A stretch of DNA of 64,000 bases from Prinia subflava (Eukaryota; Chordata; Aves; Passeriformes; Cisticolidae): positions 1,909,001 through 1,973,000 of the forward strand of contig NC_086254.1 of NCBI RefSeq assembly GCF_021018805.1, given 5' to 3'. Shown here in pieces: positions 39,216 through 49,938 of the stretch. Both the position numbers and the translations under genes were made by a program. Numbering within the stretch: position 1 is the stretch's first letter; the number at the start of each line of letters is the position of its first letter. Under the pieces are notes generated by a model. That model saw only the letters and a list, made by a program, of their open reading frames with translations. It had not been told where the DNA came from and did not search any database.

Positions 39216-40668
39216 TCTTGCTTTTTGTACCTTTTTCAGATATTCATAACTCTGTACACTGCTGTTATATAGCTCCTTAGCCAGCCCTAGTCCTTTTTCT
39301 ACCCTTTCTCTTGGGTTCTAGAACGGTAAGCTCACCTTCCTGGACTCTTATTTAGTCTTGCCTCTGTAGTGAACCGAGGATGTTTTATTTTTTCCATATA
39401 TTGTAGACATAATAAATGCAGGGCTAGAAGCTGGGGCGGGGGGGCACGACACATGACAAGGGGGGGCTTCAGTTTTCTGGAATTTTCTTCAATTTTCAGG
39501 AATTAACTGCTCCTCTACTTGGCTAATTTCTACAAATTATGCTAATTTGTTAAACTTATAAAATTGTCAAAGTACTGTATCGCGTGTGCATTTTGCCATA
39601 CTTGCACCTGGAGGACCTTCACTAAAGGTAACAGCTTTTTGTTGTGTTAATATTGTTTGCCTTGTGATTTTCAGCACCCCTGGGAGCCCCTGTGGCCCTG
39701 GCACAGAGCAGGTGCAGCACACCCTGCTCAGTGTCCAGCACAGCACACGCTGCCCTCCCCTTCACCCACCCTGCTCTCTGCCTCATGCCATCAAAATTCC
39801 TCTCATTTAAACTGGAGATCCACCCACGAGGAAAACACGTGCAATCATTATAACCACTTTTGTTTCAGCTATGTACAGATGCCAAGCGAGTCCCACTCCT
39901 TCACTCACAGCTTTTTTAAACTTACTTTACTGCCTGAAAGCGCCAAAGTTTGCATTCTGCATCTGTGTGTAATTTTTTTGTCTGCTTTTTATTCCAAGTT
40001 TTGGAAGGATAGATTATCAAAACAAAACAAATAAAGAGGAAGAAAAAAGAATAAGCAAACAAAATATTTCCCACTGAATATTTTCATTCCTTCGAAAGCA
40101 ATGCTGCAATGGCTATGGGAGGACAGTCGAAACATAGCAGTCAAATGACTTTCACTGAACAACTGTGCTTTTTCAGGGAACTTGAGTTTGCTGGATGGAA
40201 ATATAGCCCTTCACACATTGCATGCTGCATATGGAGAGTACAGTTTGCAAACTCTGTTTAACTGAAGTATGAAAGACTGTGCTGCACATGCATGGATGAC
40301 TGTCAGCTGTGTTGTGAACCGTTGTTGGCAGAGCACAGAGGCTGAAGCGAGGGCTATGCAAGGAGACAACTTCTCACCTTTTGGGTCACTCCCAATAGCG
40401 AAAGGATCCCACCACCCAGTGCCCAGCCTTGGTGCCAACTGTACAAGCATCTTTACAAGGCCGTGCTGAGTCGTGATCCTGCACTGGGTGGTTCTATAGC
40501 TCTTACATAAAGTGTGCCTATAATAGAGGTAATGGTTTCACTTTCCGAAACCCTTTGCAAAATAGGACATTAGAAACACTGTTTGATATTCACACAACCA
40601 CCAGCAGAAGCCTGCATCAGGTGCCCAACAGCAAAACACACTTGCTTAAAATTGACAGGGTTCTGGGC

Positions 40669-40736
40669 TTTTTTCTTTTTTTTCTTTTTTTTTTCTTTTT
40701 TTTTTTTGGTTTGTTTTGGTTTTGGTTTTTTTTTCC
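40669..40736. repeat. T-rich low-complexity tract
   Basis: Long T runs broken by single C and by GG, followed by GTTTTGG-type sequence. On the minus strand it is an A-rich tract that could be the poly(A) end of a retroposed copy. I recognise no element beside it. Confidence 0.8.
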
Positions 40737-40959
40737 ATCCTTTCTTAAAGAGGAGAACTTTGGCCCAGAAGCAAAAATGTAGTAACCCTCGTGTAAGCAT
40801 TAGTTTATTGTGTACCAAAGAAAATTACATCCTTGAGGTCTTGGAAGGCACAGTTATACCCATTTTGCATATATATTGTGCATTACTTGGGGAGCTGGGT
40901 GGGGAGAAAGACTGTGTTGTACATATTTGTTCTGGCTATTGTTTATGCAGGTCTGACTG

Positions 40960-41200
40960 AATGAAGGAACAGTGGGTATCATTTCAATTTCTGATGTCAA
41001 CATCAAATTACTTATTTAATTTCATGCCTGGCGAAGCATTGTATAGCTACACGCAGAATCATTTCACTTCATTTGTTATGCTGTGTTTTCTTGGCGATTG
41101 GCTTGCCTTCCAACTGACAGCTTTAATTACGACATGAATTTGATTGCACTGCCGAGGAATTAACATAATGCAACAAAGCATTTAAGCACCCAACCTTAGC
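40960..41200. other. Candidate conserved noncoding element in intron 3
   Basis: Repeat-free DNA with AATTACTTATTTAATTTCAT, CAACTGACAGCTTTAATTAC and AACATAATGCAAC, a mix of TAAT-core, TGACAG and near-octamer sites. The call rests on composition only. Confidence 0.3.
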
Positions 41201-43407
41201 CACACAAACACACACATCCCCACCCTCGCAGGCACACAAAGCACAGCCCTAGCAGCTCCTGGCACTGCACACCAACACTGAGCTCTGCTCCTGGGGCTGC
41301 ACTCCACACACAGCCAACACCACTGCTGATAAGAATATCAGGGCAGGGAGCAGCACTGAGCATTGCACAGCACCTAACCCAAAGAGCATCCCTCGATCTG
41401 TCTTTGGCTCTGTGCAGCTGGGAGGGATGGGAGACAAAGGAAAATATCCTGTATTTGGGGCTGAAACCATGAGCTGCCCGCAGGATTGCACTGCTGGAGG
41501 GGTGTAGACACGTCTATTCCTGATGCAAACAGCAACAGAGCTGGTGGGCAGGGGTCTTCAGGATTTCAGGACTTGATCCTCATTGTGGGCACCTCGCTGT
41601 GGCCTCTTCTCAAGCACAAAGTACCCAGCACACAGCTACAGAGCACTGGGGACAGGGCAGCACTCATGAACAGTGCAGCAGCTTTGATGAGCTTTTTTGA
41701 GAGCCCAAGAGAAGACCTTTAATGTAGGGACAAATGGGAAGATTCCTGTCTCACTCCCTGTTCAGGAACTGGAAAAACATTCCAGATAGAAAGGTGCCAA
41801 CTGCAGCAAGAGGGGCTGAATCCCATCCAATGACCATGTGGGAGAGGCTTTTGCTGTTCATCCCTTCAGGGAAAACCTGCAACCAACACCAGAGGTACCA
41901 GGCAGGGCTGAGATCAAGCAGATGAGGGATTTAGGAATGTGCTCCAAAGGAATCAAGTGGTTTGATTTTTGATCAGCAAAGAGGTGGCTGAACCCCTGAA
42001 TACTCAGTGCATTTACCATCCAGGTTAGCTGGAACTTTCATGTTTTCCTCAAGTAAATCTCCTGGCTGTTTTGTAAAACATGCCTAAAATGTATTCCGAA
42101 GAGGGAGGAGTCAATTAAAAATAAATACATCCAAGAAGATAAGGAAAACAAGTTGACTGAGCTCCAAGCTGAGCAAAAGAGAAAGCGCTGCCATCTTGTC
42201 TCTAAGCAAGAACTCAACAAAATGAATTCTACTACTGGCAAGATTTTGATGAGATTAAACTGACTACAGCACCCCATATATAAAGGAGGAGCAGCTCTCC
42301 AATTTCTCTTTAAGGCCCCTGGAGCTACCTCTGCCCATAAAGGAAAAAACAAGTTGTCATTCCTAAAAAAAAAATCTATATAGGGGAGAAAGGCAGAGAG
42401 CCATGGGTTTATGAAATTCAGAGGGGGAGCTGGATCAGGGCATTGCTTGCACTGGAGCATTTGAGCAATCATTATCCCTAATCTAGCAGAGGTCAAATTC
42501 TCTGCTAATTATGTTCCCTCACAGAGGGGTGGGTGTGTGCACACGTGTGGAGGCGAGGACAAAGAGAGGAGCTGACAGAAATCAGTCTCACTGCATCGCC
42601 TCTGACAGGAACGGAGGATATTCCCCTTCCTACTGTCTGATGCTATTTCAAGCCTCATTATAAGAAAAGTCTCCTGCTTAACATGGTCTTTTCATTGAAT
42701 TATCTTCCTTTCATTTTTGCCCACCTCTCGCAAATGCTGCAAATTACCTGCTTGGATCTCATTAGCCTGGGAAGGAGTCACCCCTTGTAAACACACTTGG
42801 CATCACTCTGCATTATCCAAGGGCTGCAGCTACATTTACAACAGGCAGAGTTGAAAGATACCTGACAGGAGAGGGAATGAAGGCACTGACATGTCAGTTT
42901 GCAACTGGATATTCATTATCCCCTCTCCCTCACTCTGCATCCGTCACTAAGCTCCCACTTAGGCCTGCACTAAGCTCCAACATTCCTGTTTCACCAGCCT
43001 GCTCAGACTGGGGATGGGAAATGGATCATCCACGGAGAGCACACACTTCAGACATTATCCATATTTCCATAAAGGAGCCAGGCTTAATCTTACAGTGCTG
43101 CCAGGTGACAATAGGGGAGATTCTTTATATTTCAGGGCCAAAATTTCCTTTCTGACCTCAGGGTTAATCTGCTTGCAGTGTTTTATATTTTTTGTTCTAT
43201 CTTCTGTTGGGTACACAACTTTTTGCATATTTTTTTCTCAGAAAGTAACTGTGAAAACAGAAGCAAAGCTTCAGAGAAAACTCTGTTATCTGTAGCTTTT
43301 TCTGGACAGTAAATAATGGCCATCATTAGACATCTGACTTCTTTAAAAAGAATTCTTTAAAATAGCCATTTGGAAGGTCCTGTCATTTCAGCATAGGGGG
43401 TTTCTGA

Positions 43408-43604
43408 CAGGGAGAGGGCAATGGGATGGACAGCTCTGAACTGAATTTGGGAGAGGGGCAGTGGGATGGACAGGTCTGAACTGAATTTGGGAGAGGGGCA
43501 GTGGGATGGACAGGTCTGAACTGAATTTGGGAGAGGGGCAGTGGGATGGACAGGTCTGAACTGAATTTGGGAGAGGGCAATGGGAAGTGCTGCTCTGAAC
43601 TGAA
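43408..43604. repeat. 40-bp minisatellite, about 4.9 copies
   Basis: The unit starts GGGATGGACAGGTCTGAAC and continues through a GAATTTGGGAGAGG segment. Starts lie at 43423, 43463, 43503 and 43543, exactly 40 bp apart, with a diverged copy at 43582. The inner copies are nearly identical and the edge copies are degraded. It lies within intron 3. Short open frames read PNSVQTCPSH-type repeats on the minus strand; I treat them as non-coding. Confidence 0.95.
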
Positions 43605-45515
43605 GGAGCCTGGGGAAGGCCCCCACAGGGCCAGGCACAGTGAGAGCTGTCTCCTGCGTGTTTCTCAAATCTCAGCTGAACTGGTAATGCCAGACCAGAG
43701 AGACACTGCTGGTACTGCAAAGAATTATCAAAGCAGAAAGGAACTTTCCTTATTAAGCAAAACATAAATTATGTATAACACTTTAAAATATACATCTCCA
43801 CATATATTTACATAATGTTTCTTTTGAGCAACCTGTGAATCCCTCTGTCCTCTCCTGGGTGCACTAGGGAAGTTGTATTTGCTCTTTACTTCCTTCTAAT
43901 TTGCCACAGTGCCAAGACAAAGGAAAAGTATTGTAAAAACATCAGAGAAAAGCTGGATTTGATGTGTGGAAGGGGAACCGGGACTCTGCTCTCTCTGCCA
44001 GGTCTGGCAGTGCAATGCTGTGAGCTCCTGAGAAGCCCAATAAACCCCAGAGCTCTCCCCTCAGTACATTGCAAGGGAATGACAAAGCTAAATTAAAACC
44101 ATGTTTGTAAGGGGCTGTGAAATTTTTTGCTGGAAGGTGTGTGTAATTGTGAAGTTGGTTGCAGTGACTGCCCAGCTGCCACAGGGCTCAGACAAGCCAG
44201 GATGGTGATGGTGACAGGCTGACATCCAGCTGCCATCCACTGCTACCTGGACACAGCTTTTCCTTACTACCTCCTCTGGTTTCACCCTCCTCTTCCAAAG
44301 AGTCTTACAGCCCTGAGACTGACCTCAGCTGACAGCTATGAAGGGCAAGCTCTGAAGTGTTTAGCTGAATGTAACCCATAAAGGCTGGCTCTGGGGAAGA
44401 AATAGACCTCTAAAATAATGTGACAAAGGGATGTGGAGAGAGAGTGCTACAGATTTCACACTTTCACCGAAAGAAAAAAATCAGGCATCTGTTCCAGTGA
44501 TATGCACAATTCAGCAAAAATTGCTAGCTGTGTGCCTTCAGGCTTAAATTTGCACAACGAAATGTATCCTTTACAAAGGTATTTCTTTTAATGCCTGCTC
44601 AGTTCAGTTTTATTGGATTGGCCTATAGAGGACACCATCTGGTATCTGTCATCCAAATCTACACAGACAAGCTATCGATAAAATCCCCATTTCCAAAATG
44701 TGGGTTAGTTAAAAGTAGGGCCAGATTGCTGGCTGCTACAAATTGGGCTGACTGATGTAGCTATCCATGCTTTTACCAGCAAAGGACCTGACCTACAAAA
44801 TCCCCAATTTAGACACTCTTTTGGGACAGGGCTTTCTTTATATTCTGTGCTGTAAAGCATGTGGCACAGAGGACACAGAGCCATGAATAAAACACTCAAG
44901 GATTGTGATGGTACACATAATAAATAGTAATCTAATTGCAGCAACAGAAGGATTTCTGTAGTCATTGCTCTGTCAGAGCAGCCCATGCGTGTCACTCGGT
45001 GAATGACCAGCATTCTGCCACGGAGAAAAACACTCTCCACAGGGCTGCCATCTCAGGCCATTCCACAGCACTTCAGGTAGAACAATAAAGGCAGAGCTTA
45101 TGCTATTGTTGGCCATGTTATATCAATTCATTATATATAAGTCAACTGAGTCTCTCTAGACACTCAAACACTTCTCATAAAGACAGTATGTAGCCCAAAG
45201 AATTACATTCCTTATCTCCACGGCTTGGGGTAAAAAGAGGCCATCTGACTTCTCAACTATGCAGAACATTTTAACTTCATTAAATGGCCTTCAGCTGTTT
45301 CCAAAGAGCTGAGGGTTTGCACACAGAAAGATATTGTATCAAACTTTCAGAAGTTTACTGAACCAGGGCAGGAGACCTAAGTTACCTCTTCCTCTCCTGA
45401 ACCCCCAAAGGGAAAGAGATTTTAGCAACCAACCATCCCAGAAAGTCAATCCAGCCATACCTCCCACCCCGGGGGGAGCCCCAGCAGGGTGACCCCGAGT
45501 TCCCCAGCTGCAGGG

Positions 45516-45525
45516 CTGCACTTAC
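45516..45525 (-). promoter_or_regulatory. AUTS2: Splice donor of the 102-nt AUTS2 exon
   Basis: The minus strand reads GAC|gtaagtgcag, a near-perfect GTAAGT donor directly after the Asp codon that ends the known AUTS2 peptide. Reading past it gives VSAALQLGN, which is not AUTS2 sequence. Confidence 0.9.
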
Positions 45526-45627
45526 GTCGCTGAGCCTCTCCCGGGAGCTGCTCCGCTGGAAGCCCTTGGACTCGCCGCTGGCGCTTTCGCTGTCGCTGTC
45601 CCGGCAGCTGTGCTGGCCTGGCTTGAG
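45526..45627 (-). CDS. AUTS2: AUTS2 internal exon, 102 nt (probably human exon 3)
   Basis: This is a 34-codon internal coding exon. The minus strand reads [35 protein letters not shown] recognise it as the serine-rich N-terminal part of AUTS2. AUTS2 is a nuclear protein that joins PCGF3/5-type PRC1 complexes and p300 to activate neuronal genes, and it also has a reported cytoplasmic role in Rac1/actin control. Compared with the human segment as I remember it, only two residues differ: N to H at residue 6 and H to Q at residue 24. The [10 protein letters not shown] stretch is acidic and serine-rich, like casein kinase 2 target sequence, and RSSSRER is SR-like. The exon opens after ...ctgctgcag and closes with GAC before gtaagt. 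Both boundaries are phase 0, so skipping would not shift the frame. It lies about 120 nt downstream, in transcript order, of a 43-bp minisatellite. The gene and frame are near certain; the exon number is from memory. Confidence 0.95.
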
Positions 45628-45662
45628 CTGCAGCAGGGAAACACAAGAGAGCAAGAGGTGAG
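45628..45662 (-). promoter_or_regulatory. AUTS2: Splice acceptor and candidate branch point of the 102-nt AUTS2 exon
   Basis: On the minus strand the exon is preceded by a pyrimidine-rich tract ending tgtttccctgctgcag. A branch-point-like ctcac lies upstream, with its adenine at 45659, 32 nt from the exon. The acceptor AG is supported by the protein frame. The branch point is inferred from consensus and spacing only. Confidence 0.8.
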
Positions 45663-45746
45663 CCCGGTGCAGGAGAGTGCCCGTGTCCCACTCCCCCTGA
45701 ACCCCTCCCAGGCACCAGCAGCAGCACTGGCACTGCCACCCTGCCA

Positions 45747-47009
45747 CGGGCACCATGTGCGGGGCACAGCCCCAGGGACACCACGGGCACCATGTCCCTG
45801 TGCCAGGCACAGCCCTGGGGACACCACAGGCACCATGTCCCTGTGCCAGGCACAGCCTCGGGGACACCACGGGCACCGTGTCCCTGTGCCAGGCACAGCC
45901 CCGGGAGCACCACGGGCACCGTGTCCCTGTGCCAGGCACAGCCCCGGGGACACCACGGGCACCGTGTCCCTGTGCAGGGCACAGCCCCAGGAGCACCACG
46001 GGCACCGTGTCCCTGTGCCAGGCACAGCCCCGGGGACACCACGGGCACCGTGTCCCTGTGCCAGGCACAGCCCCAGGAGCACCACGGGCACCATGTCCCT
46101 GTGCCAGGCACAGCCCCAGGGACTCCACAGGCACCGTGTCCCTGTGCCAGGCACAGCCCCGGGGACACCACGGGCACCGTGTCCCTGTGCAGGGCACAGC
46201 CCCGGGGACACCACGGGCACCGTGTCCCTGTGCAGGGCACAGCCCCAGGAGCACCACGGGCACCGTGTCCCTGTGCCAGGCACAGCCCCAGGAGCACCAC
46301 GGGCACCGTGTCCCTGTGCCAGGCACAGCCCCGGGGACACCACGGGCACCGTGTCCCTGTGCAGGGCACAGCCCCAGGGACACCACGGGCACCGTGTCCC
46401 TGTGCCAGGCACAGCCCCAGGAGCACCACGGGCACCGTGTCCCTGTGCCAGGCACAGCCCCGGGGACACCACGGGCACCGTGTCCCTGTGCAGGGCACAG
46501 CCCCAGGGACACCACGGGCACCGTGTCCCTGTGCAGGGCACAGCCCCGGGGACACCACGGGCACCGTGTCCCTGAGCAGGGCACAGCCCCGGGGACACCA
46601 CGGGCACCGTGTCCCTGTGCCAGGCACAGCCCCAGGAGCACCACGGGCACCGTGTCCCTGTGCCAGGCACAGCCCCGGGGACACCACGGGCACCGTGTCC
46701 CTGTGCAGGGCACAGCCCCAGGGACACCACGGGCACCGTGTCCCTGTGCAGGGCACAGCCCCGGGGACACCACGGGCACCGTGTCCCTGAGCAGGGCACA
46801 GCCCCGGGGACACCACGGGCACCGTGTCCCTGTGCAGGGCACAGCCCCAGGAGCACCACGGGCACCGTGTCCCTGTGCAGGGCACAGCCCCAGGAGCACC
46901 ACGGGCACCATGTCCCTGAGCAGGGCACAGCCCCGGGGACACCACGGGCACCGTGTCCCTGTGCCAGGCACAGCCCTGGGGACACCACGGGCACCGTGTC
47001 CCTGTGGGA
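45747..47009. repeat. 43-bp minisatellite, 28 full copies plus partial ends
   Basis: The unit begins GGGCACC[G/A]TGTCCCTGTG and ends with ...GGACACCAC or ...GAGCACCAC. Starts at 45785 and 46989 are 1,204 bp apart, exactly 28 x 43, so I see no net indel over 28 copies. A shortened copy lies at 45747-45784, and the last copy breaks off at about 47009. Copies differ at a few positions only. The core is CTGTGCCAGGCACAG, CTGTGCAGGGCACAG or CTGAGCAGGGCACAG, and the tail is CCGGGGAC, CCAGGGAC or CCAGGAGC. Copies 15-19 and 20-24 repeat the same five-unit order. Because 43 is not divisible by 3, open frames extend across the array on both strands; I regard them as non-coding. The array ends about 120 nt from the AUTS2 exon acceptor. 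Confidence 0.97.
46387..46816. repeat. 215-bp higher-order tandem duplication within the 43-bp array
   Basis: Copies 15-19 (46387-46601) and 20-24 (46602-46816) show the same order of variants. Two have the CCAGG core (tails AGGAGC then GGGGAC), two have the GCAGGG core (tails AGGGAC then GGGGAC), and one carries CTGAGC. The first three variants in that order also occur at copies 12-14 (46258-46386). This indicates recent block duplication of five units by unequal exchange or slippage. Confidence 0.85.
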
Positions 47010-47425
47010 GCTCCAGATGCTGCAGGAAGGAGGAGGCAATACTCATGTCCCAAGGAAATCACAGTCTGAGATCTTCCTCTGGGAAATTTTTAGACTTGTC
47101 AGGGTATTTCTGCCATATGAAGCTTTTGGAGTTTCCACCACAATGCAGCACCCCCAGCATCAGCTCCTCCCTCGTTACAGCAGGAGGGCATTGAGGACCT
47201 GAGATCAGTGGAGTCTCCCCAGGGGAAGGAGAGGTCACCACTCCAGAGAAGCCTTCCTCTTGCTGGACTAGCCCTCAACCCCACAGCCTGGTACTCTAAA
47301 CAATTCTCAACTAACAGACCTCAATGGCCATCAAACAACAGGATCTACATAAAAGGTATCAAACTGCTTTTGTTTTACATACCAGCTTTAATGAACTTCA
47401 CTGGCATTGCAATACATAAAAAGTA

Positions 47426-47477
47426 CAAAAAAAAAACCCCAAAAACCCCAAAAAACAAAACAAAAAAAAAACCAACC
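47426..47477. repeat. CCCCAAAAACCCC-type A/C tract
   Basis: An A run, then CCCCAAAAACCCCAAAAAAC and further A runs. The minus strand has G4-T5-G4 spacing. Confidence 0.8.
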
Positions 47478-49689
47478 CTGAACCATTATTTGCCTTACAA
47501 TTGAGAACACCTCTGCCTTCTCTTACACTTTGGACTGTTCAGGTCACTACATGACACAGCAACGTACTGAGAGAAACATTCACCACAGGCACCCATTACC
47601 TATGTGCATGAGCACATGTACACCCAGACAGCAAGAGGAAGATATCATCCACATCTACTGCAGTGCTCAAAATGCATCTCTTTGTTTTAAAATATTCTTC
47701 CCTATATTTTGCTTGAATGTATTAAAATTTTCATTTAGCCTTGCTGAATGCTGTGTTTGAACCAACTCTGGAGGTTAATATTGGCAAGAAGTCTCTTTCA
47801 GAAATTTAGACTAAAAACACATAAATACTGGAGGCAGAGGTAAATGCACAAAAAATACTTGGTGAGATACCATATGAAATAATTTATGAGAGACCTACTA
47901 CAGTTACCAACATCCATGTAACAAACACCAAACAACTCCTGCTAACTTATTCTAATTGCTAATATGATGATGGTAAATTCCATTCAGACTGTACTGGTGT
48001 AGGTATTCATTCATCTCCATGCCATGACTGGAGACCAAATGTTCCTCCTCCATCACTCTCCATCACCATTTTCCCCCTCTTTCTCCTCTCTCTCATTTAT
48101 TCCAGTTCTCCCAGAAACAAGCACACACAAAAATTCACACAAATGCATTTTCACAGGTGCACATAAATAAACCCTACACTTTGCTGATGTTTTCCCACTC
48201 TGCTCACCCACAGCCACGGCTGCTCCCTCCCAGGGTCACTGAAGGAACACAAGAAGTATCCTCACCCTCAGGTTATCCCTTTCTCCCTACCACTGCCAGA
48301 ACCAACTGCATCTACAAGTTTGGTATTTGTGTCTTAATCCCTTACTCCCCTCACCAGTAAAGGGAAGCTTTGGGTGCTCTCTATCAGTCAAACCAAAGTA
48401 AGGACACAAAGTCCACGAAACTGCGAGTTCCAATACACAACTGAGTGGCAATGCATGAGCACAACTGCAAAAAATGGCACAGGCATGCTCTCAGCTCGAA
48501 GAAAATGTAGCAGAAGGACCAGAGCTATTTGTCAGACACTTACAATTCAATAAATAAACTAAATATTCCACAGCTCAGCCAGAACACTTCCAGTAAAAAT
48601 GGTTTTTATTGCCAATGGAACGGATTATCGTTCAGATCTAAGAGATCTTGGGAGCAGTTCTTGGAGGCAGAGGGGAGGATAACAAATTCAAGAAGTCTTA
48701 CACTTCATATATAACTCACTGATCTTATCTAGGACCTCCATGTCCCATAATTTTATGATCCCAAGTTTAAAATTTAACCACTCAAAGGAAAATGGATCAA
48801 GTTTCCCTGACTTGGTCTTTTGTCAACCTCCACCCAAAGATGGAAAAAACTCTTATTGCAAGTGGGGTGTTAAGAGGGTTTCTTTTTTCCAGTCTCAAAT
48901 TTTATTTCTAGAACCCAAATTTAATTTGTACACAATCTTCACACATTAGTTATTTGTTAACTAATAGAAACAGTTTTATAATTCTTCTACATCATGAATT
49001 CCAGCGATTTACAGAGAAGAGAAGAAAAACCCAGCAGGTGTCATTTTTCTAGACACAATTTACAAGGAGTAAGAGAATATGATGAAGATATCTGAGCCTG
49101 AAACTCTGTAGGAAAAAAAGTGAACTACATGGACTAGACAGCAAACTCAGAAATAAGTCCAAGTTATGATTTATAAGCTTGCCATATTTTCCTTTCTTCT
49201 TCTCCAAGCTGAGTTTCTCCACATGCCAAACTCTTGAGGGTTTACATTTTATTCCAGAACCCATCAATCTGTGTTAAATTAAAAGAGTAAAGCATGGAAA
49301 TGTGCCCGTTGTCTTCTCTTAAGAACCTAAAGTTACACTCACACATGAGAACACCTCATGCGGACAGGCCATGGGTCATTTCATTTCAATCTACTTGCAC
49401 AGATTCAGGTGCTTAAAACAATGCTGCAATAACACAGTGCTGCTGAAAAGGTCCACAGATAATAGGCTGGGTCTTGTTACCCTGTGTGCATCTGGTGCAT
49501 CACCCTGGGGCACACAGGAACCCTAACTTCAGCTTCCCCATGGAAATGCACCTTTCCTTGGAAAAAAATGGAAGTGCCATGTTGACAACTCTTGTTCCTC
49601 TGTTGTTCCTGGCAGGGTTCCCCATGCAAACAGCAACAGCAGTATGAAAATCCCATTGTGCCTCCTCAAGGCACCTGGGGAGTAGCAGT

Positions 49690-49938
49690 GATACTGAGGG
49701 AAGGGCTGGAGCTGGGCCAGGGCAGGGTCAGGCTGGATTTTGGGAAAGGTTCTTCCCCAGAGGGTGCTGGCACTGCCCAGGCTCCCCAGGGAATGGGCAC
49801 AGCCTGAGGCTGCCACAGCTCCAGGAGCTCCCAGGGATGCCCAGGGTGGGATTTGGGGTGTCTGTGCAGGGCTGGGAGCTGGACTGGGTGATCCTTGTGG
49901 GTCCCTTCCCACTCAGGATATTCCATGATTCTACAAAG
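49690..49938 (+). mobile_element. CR1 non-LTR retrotransposon, 3' tail fragment
   Basis: The plus strand carries CR1 3'-UTR landmarks in order: GTCAGGCTGGATTTTGGGAA, GGTTCTTCCCCAGAGGGTG, CACTGCCCAGGCTCCCCAGG, GCTGGACTGGGTGATCCTTG, and ATATTCCATGATTCT at the terminus. The GC-rich variant of the central part resembles young songbird CR1 subfamilies. It is antisense to AUTS2. The 5' boundary is uncertain and may lie anywhere from about 49660 to 49720. Confidence 0.9.

Larger units (their letters stand above)
37709..45515 (-). other. AUTS2: AUTS2 intron 3
   Basis: The full intron between the 102-nt and 36-nt exons runs from 37674 to 45525, 7,852 bp. It includes enhancer-like unique sequence (37.86-38.22 and 40.96-41.20 kb) and a GC-rich CpG-poor block (38.64-39.21 kb) with open frames on both strands but no recognisable protein. 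A T-rich tract lies at 40.7 kb and a 40-bp minisatellite at 43.4 kb. Sequence at 42.45-42.80 kb also looks unique and homeodomain-site rich. No third exon was seen. Confidence 0.85.

Noticed and set aside
38647..39249. 200-codon plus-strand open frame in the GC-rich block
   Set aside because: Low stop density follows from high GC. Overlapping open frames occur on the other strand, and the sequence has no domain or splice sites that would link it to a gene.
41160..41200. AACAAAGCATTTAAGCACCC as another palindromic-MITE arm
   Set aside because: Only one short, imperfect arm is visible with no partner arm nearby, so it was not listed.
45747..47009. Regular array that could be mistaken for a CRISPR
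   Set aside because: The whole 43-bp unit repeats, with no unique spacers, and the genome is vertebrate.
45446..47202. Several open frames of 197-554 codons on both strands across the 43-bp array
   Set aside because: They arise from a stop-free unit whose period is not a multiple of three. The peptides are cyclic repeats in every frame, so they are no evidence of coding. Only the 102-nt AUTS2 exon at the edge is real.
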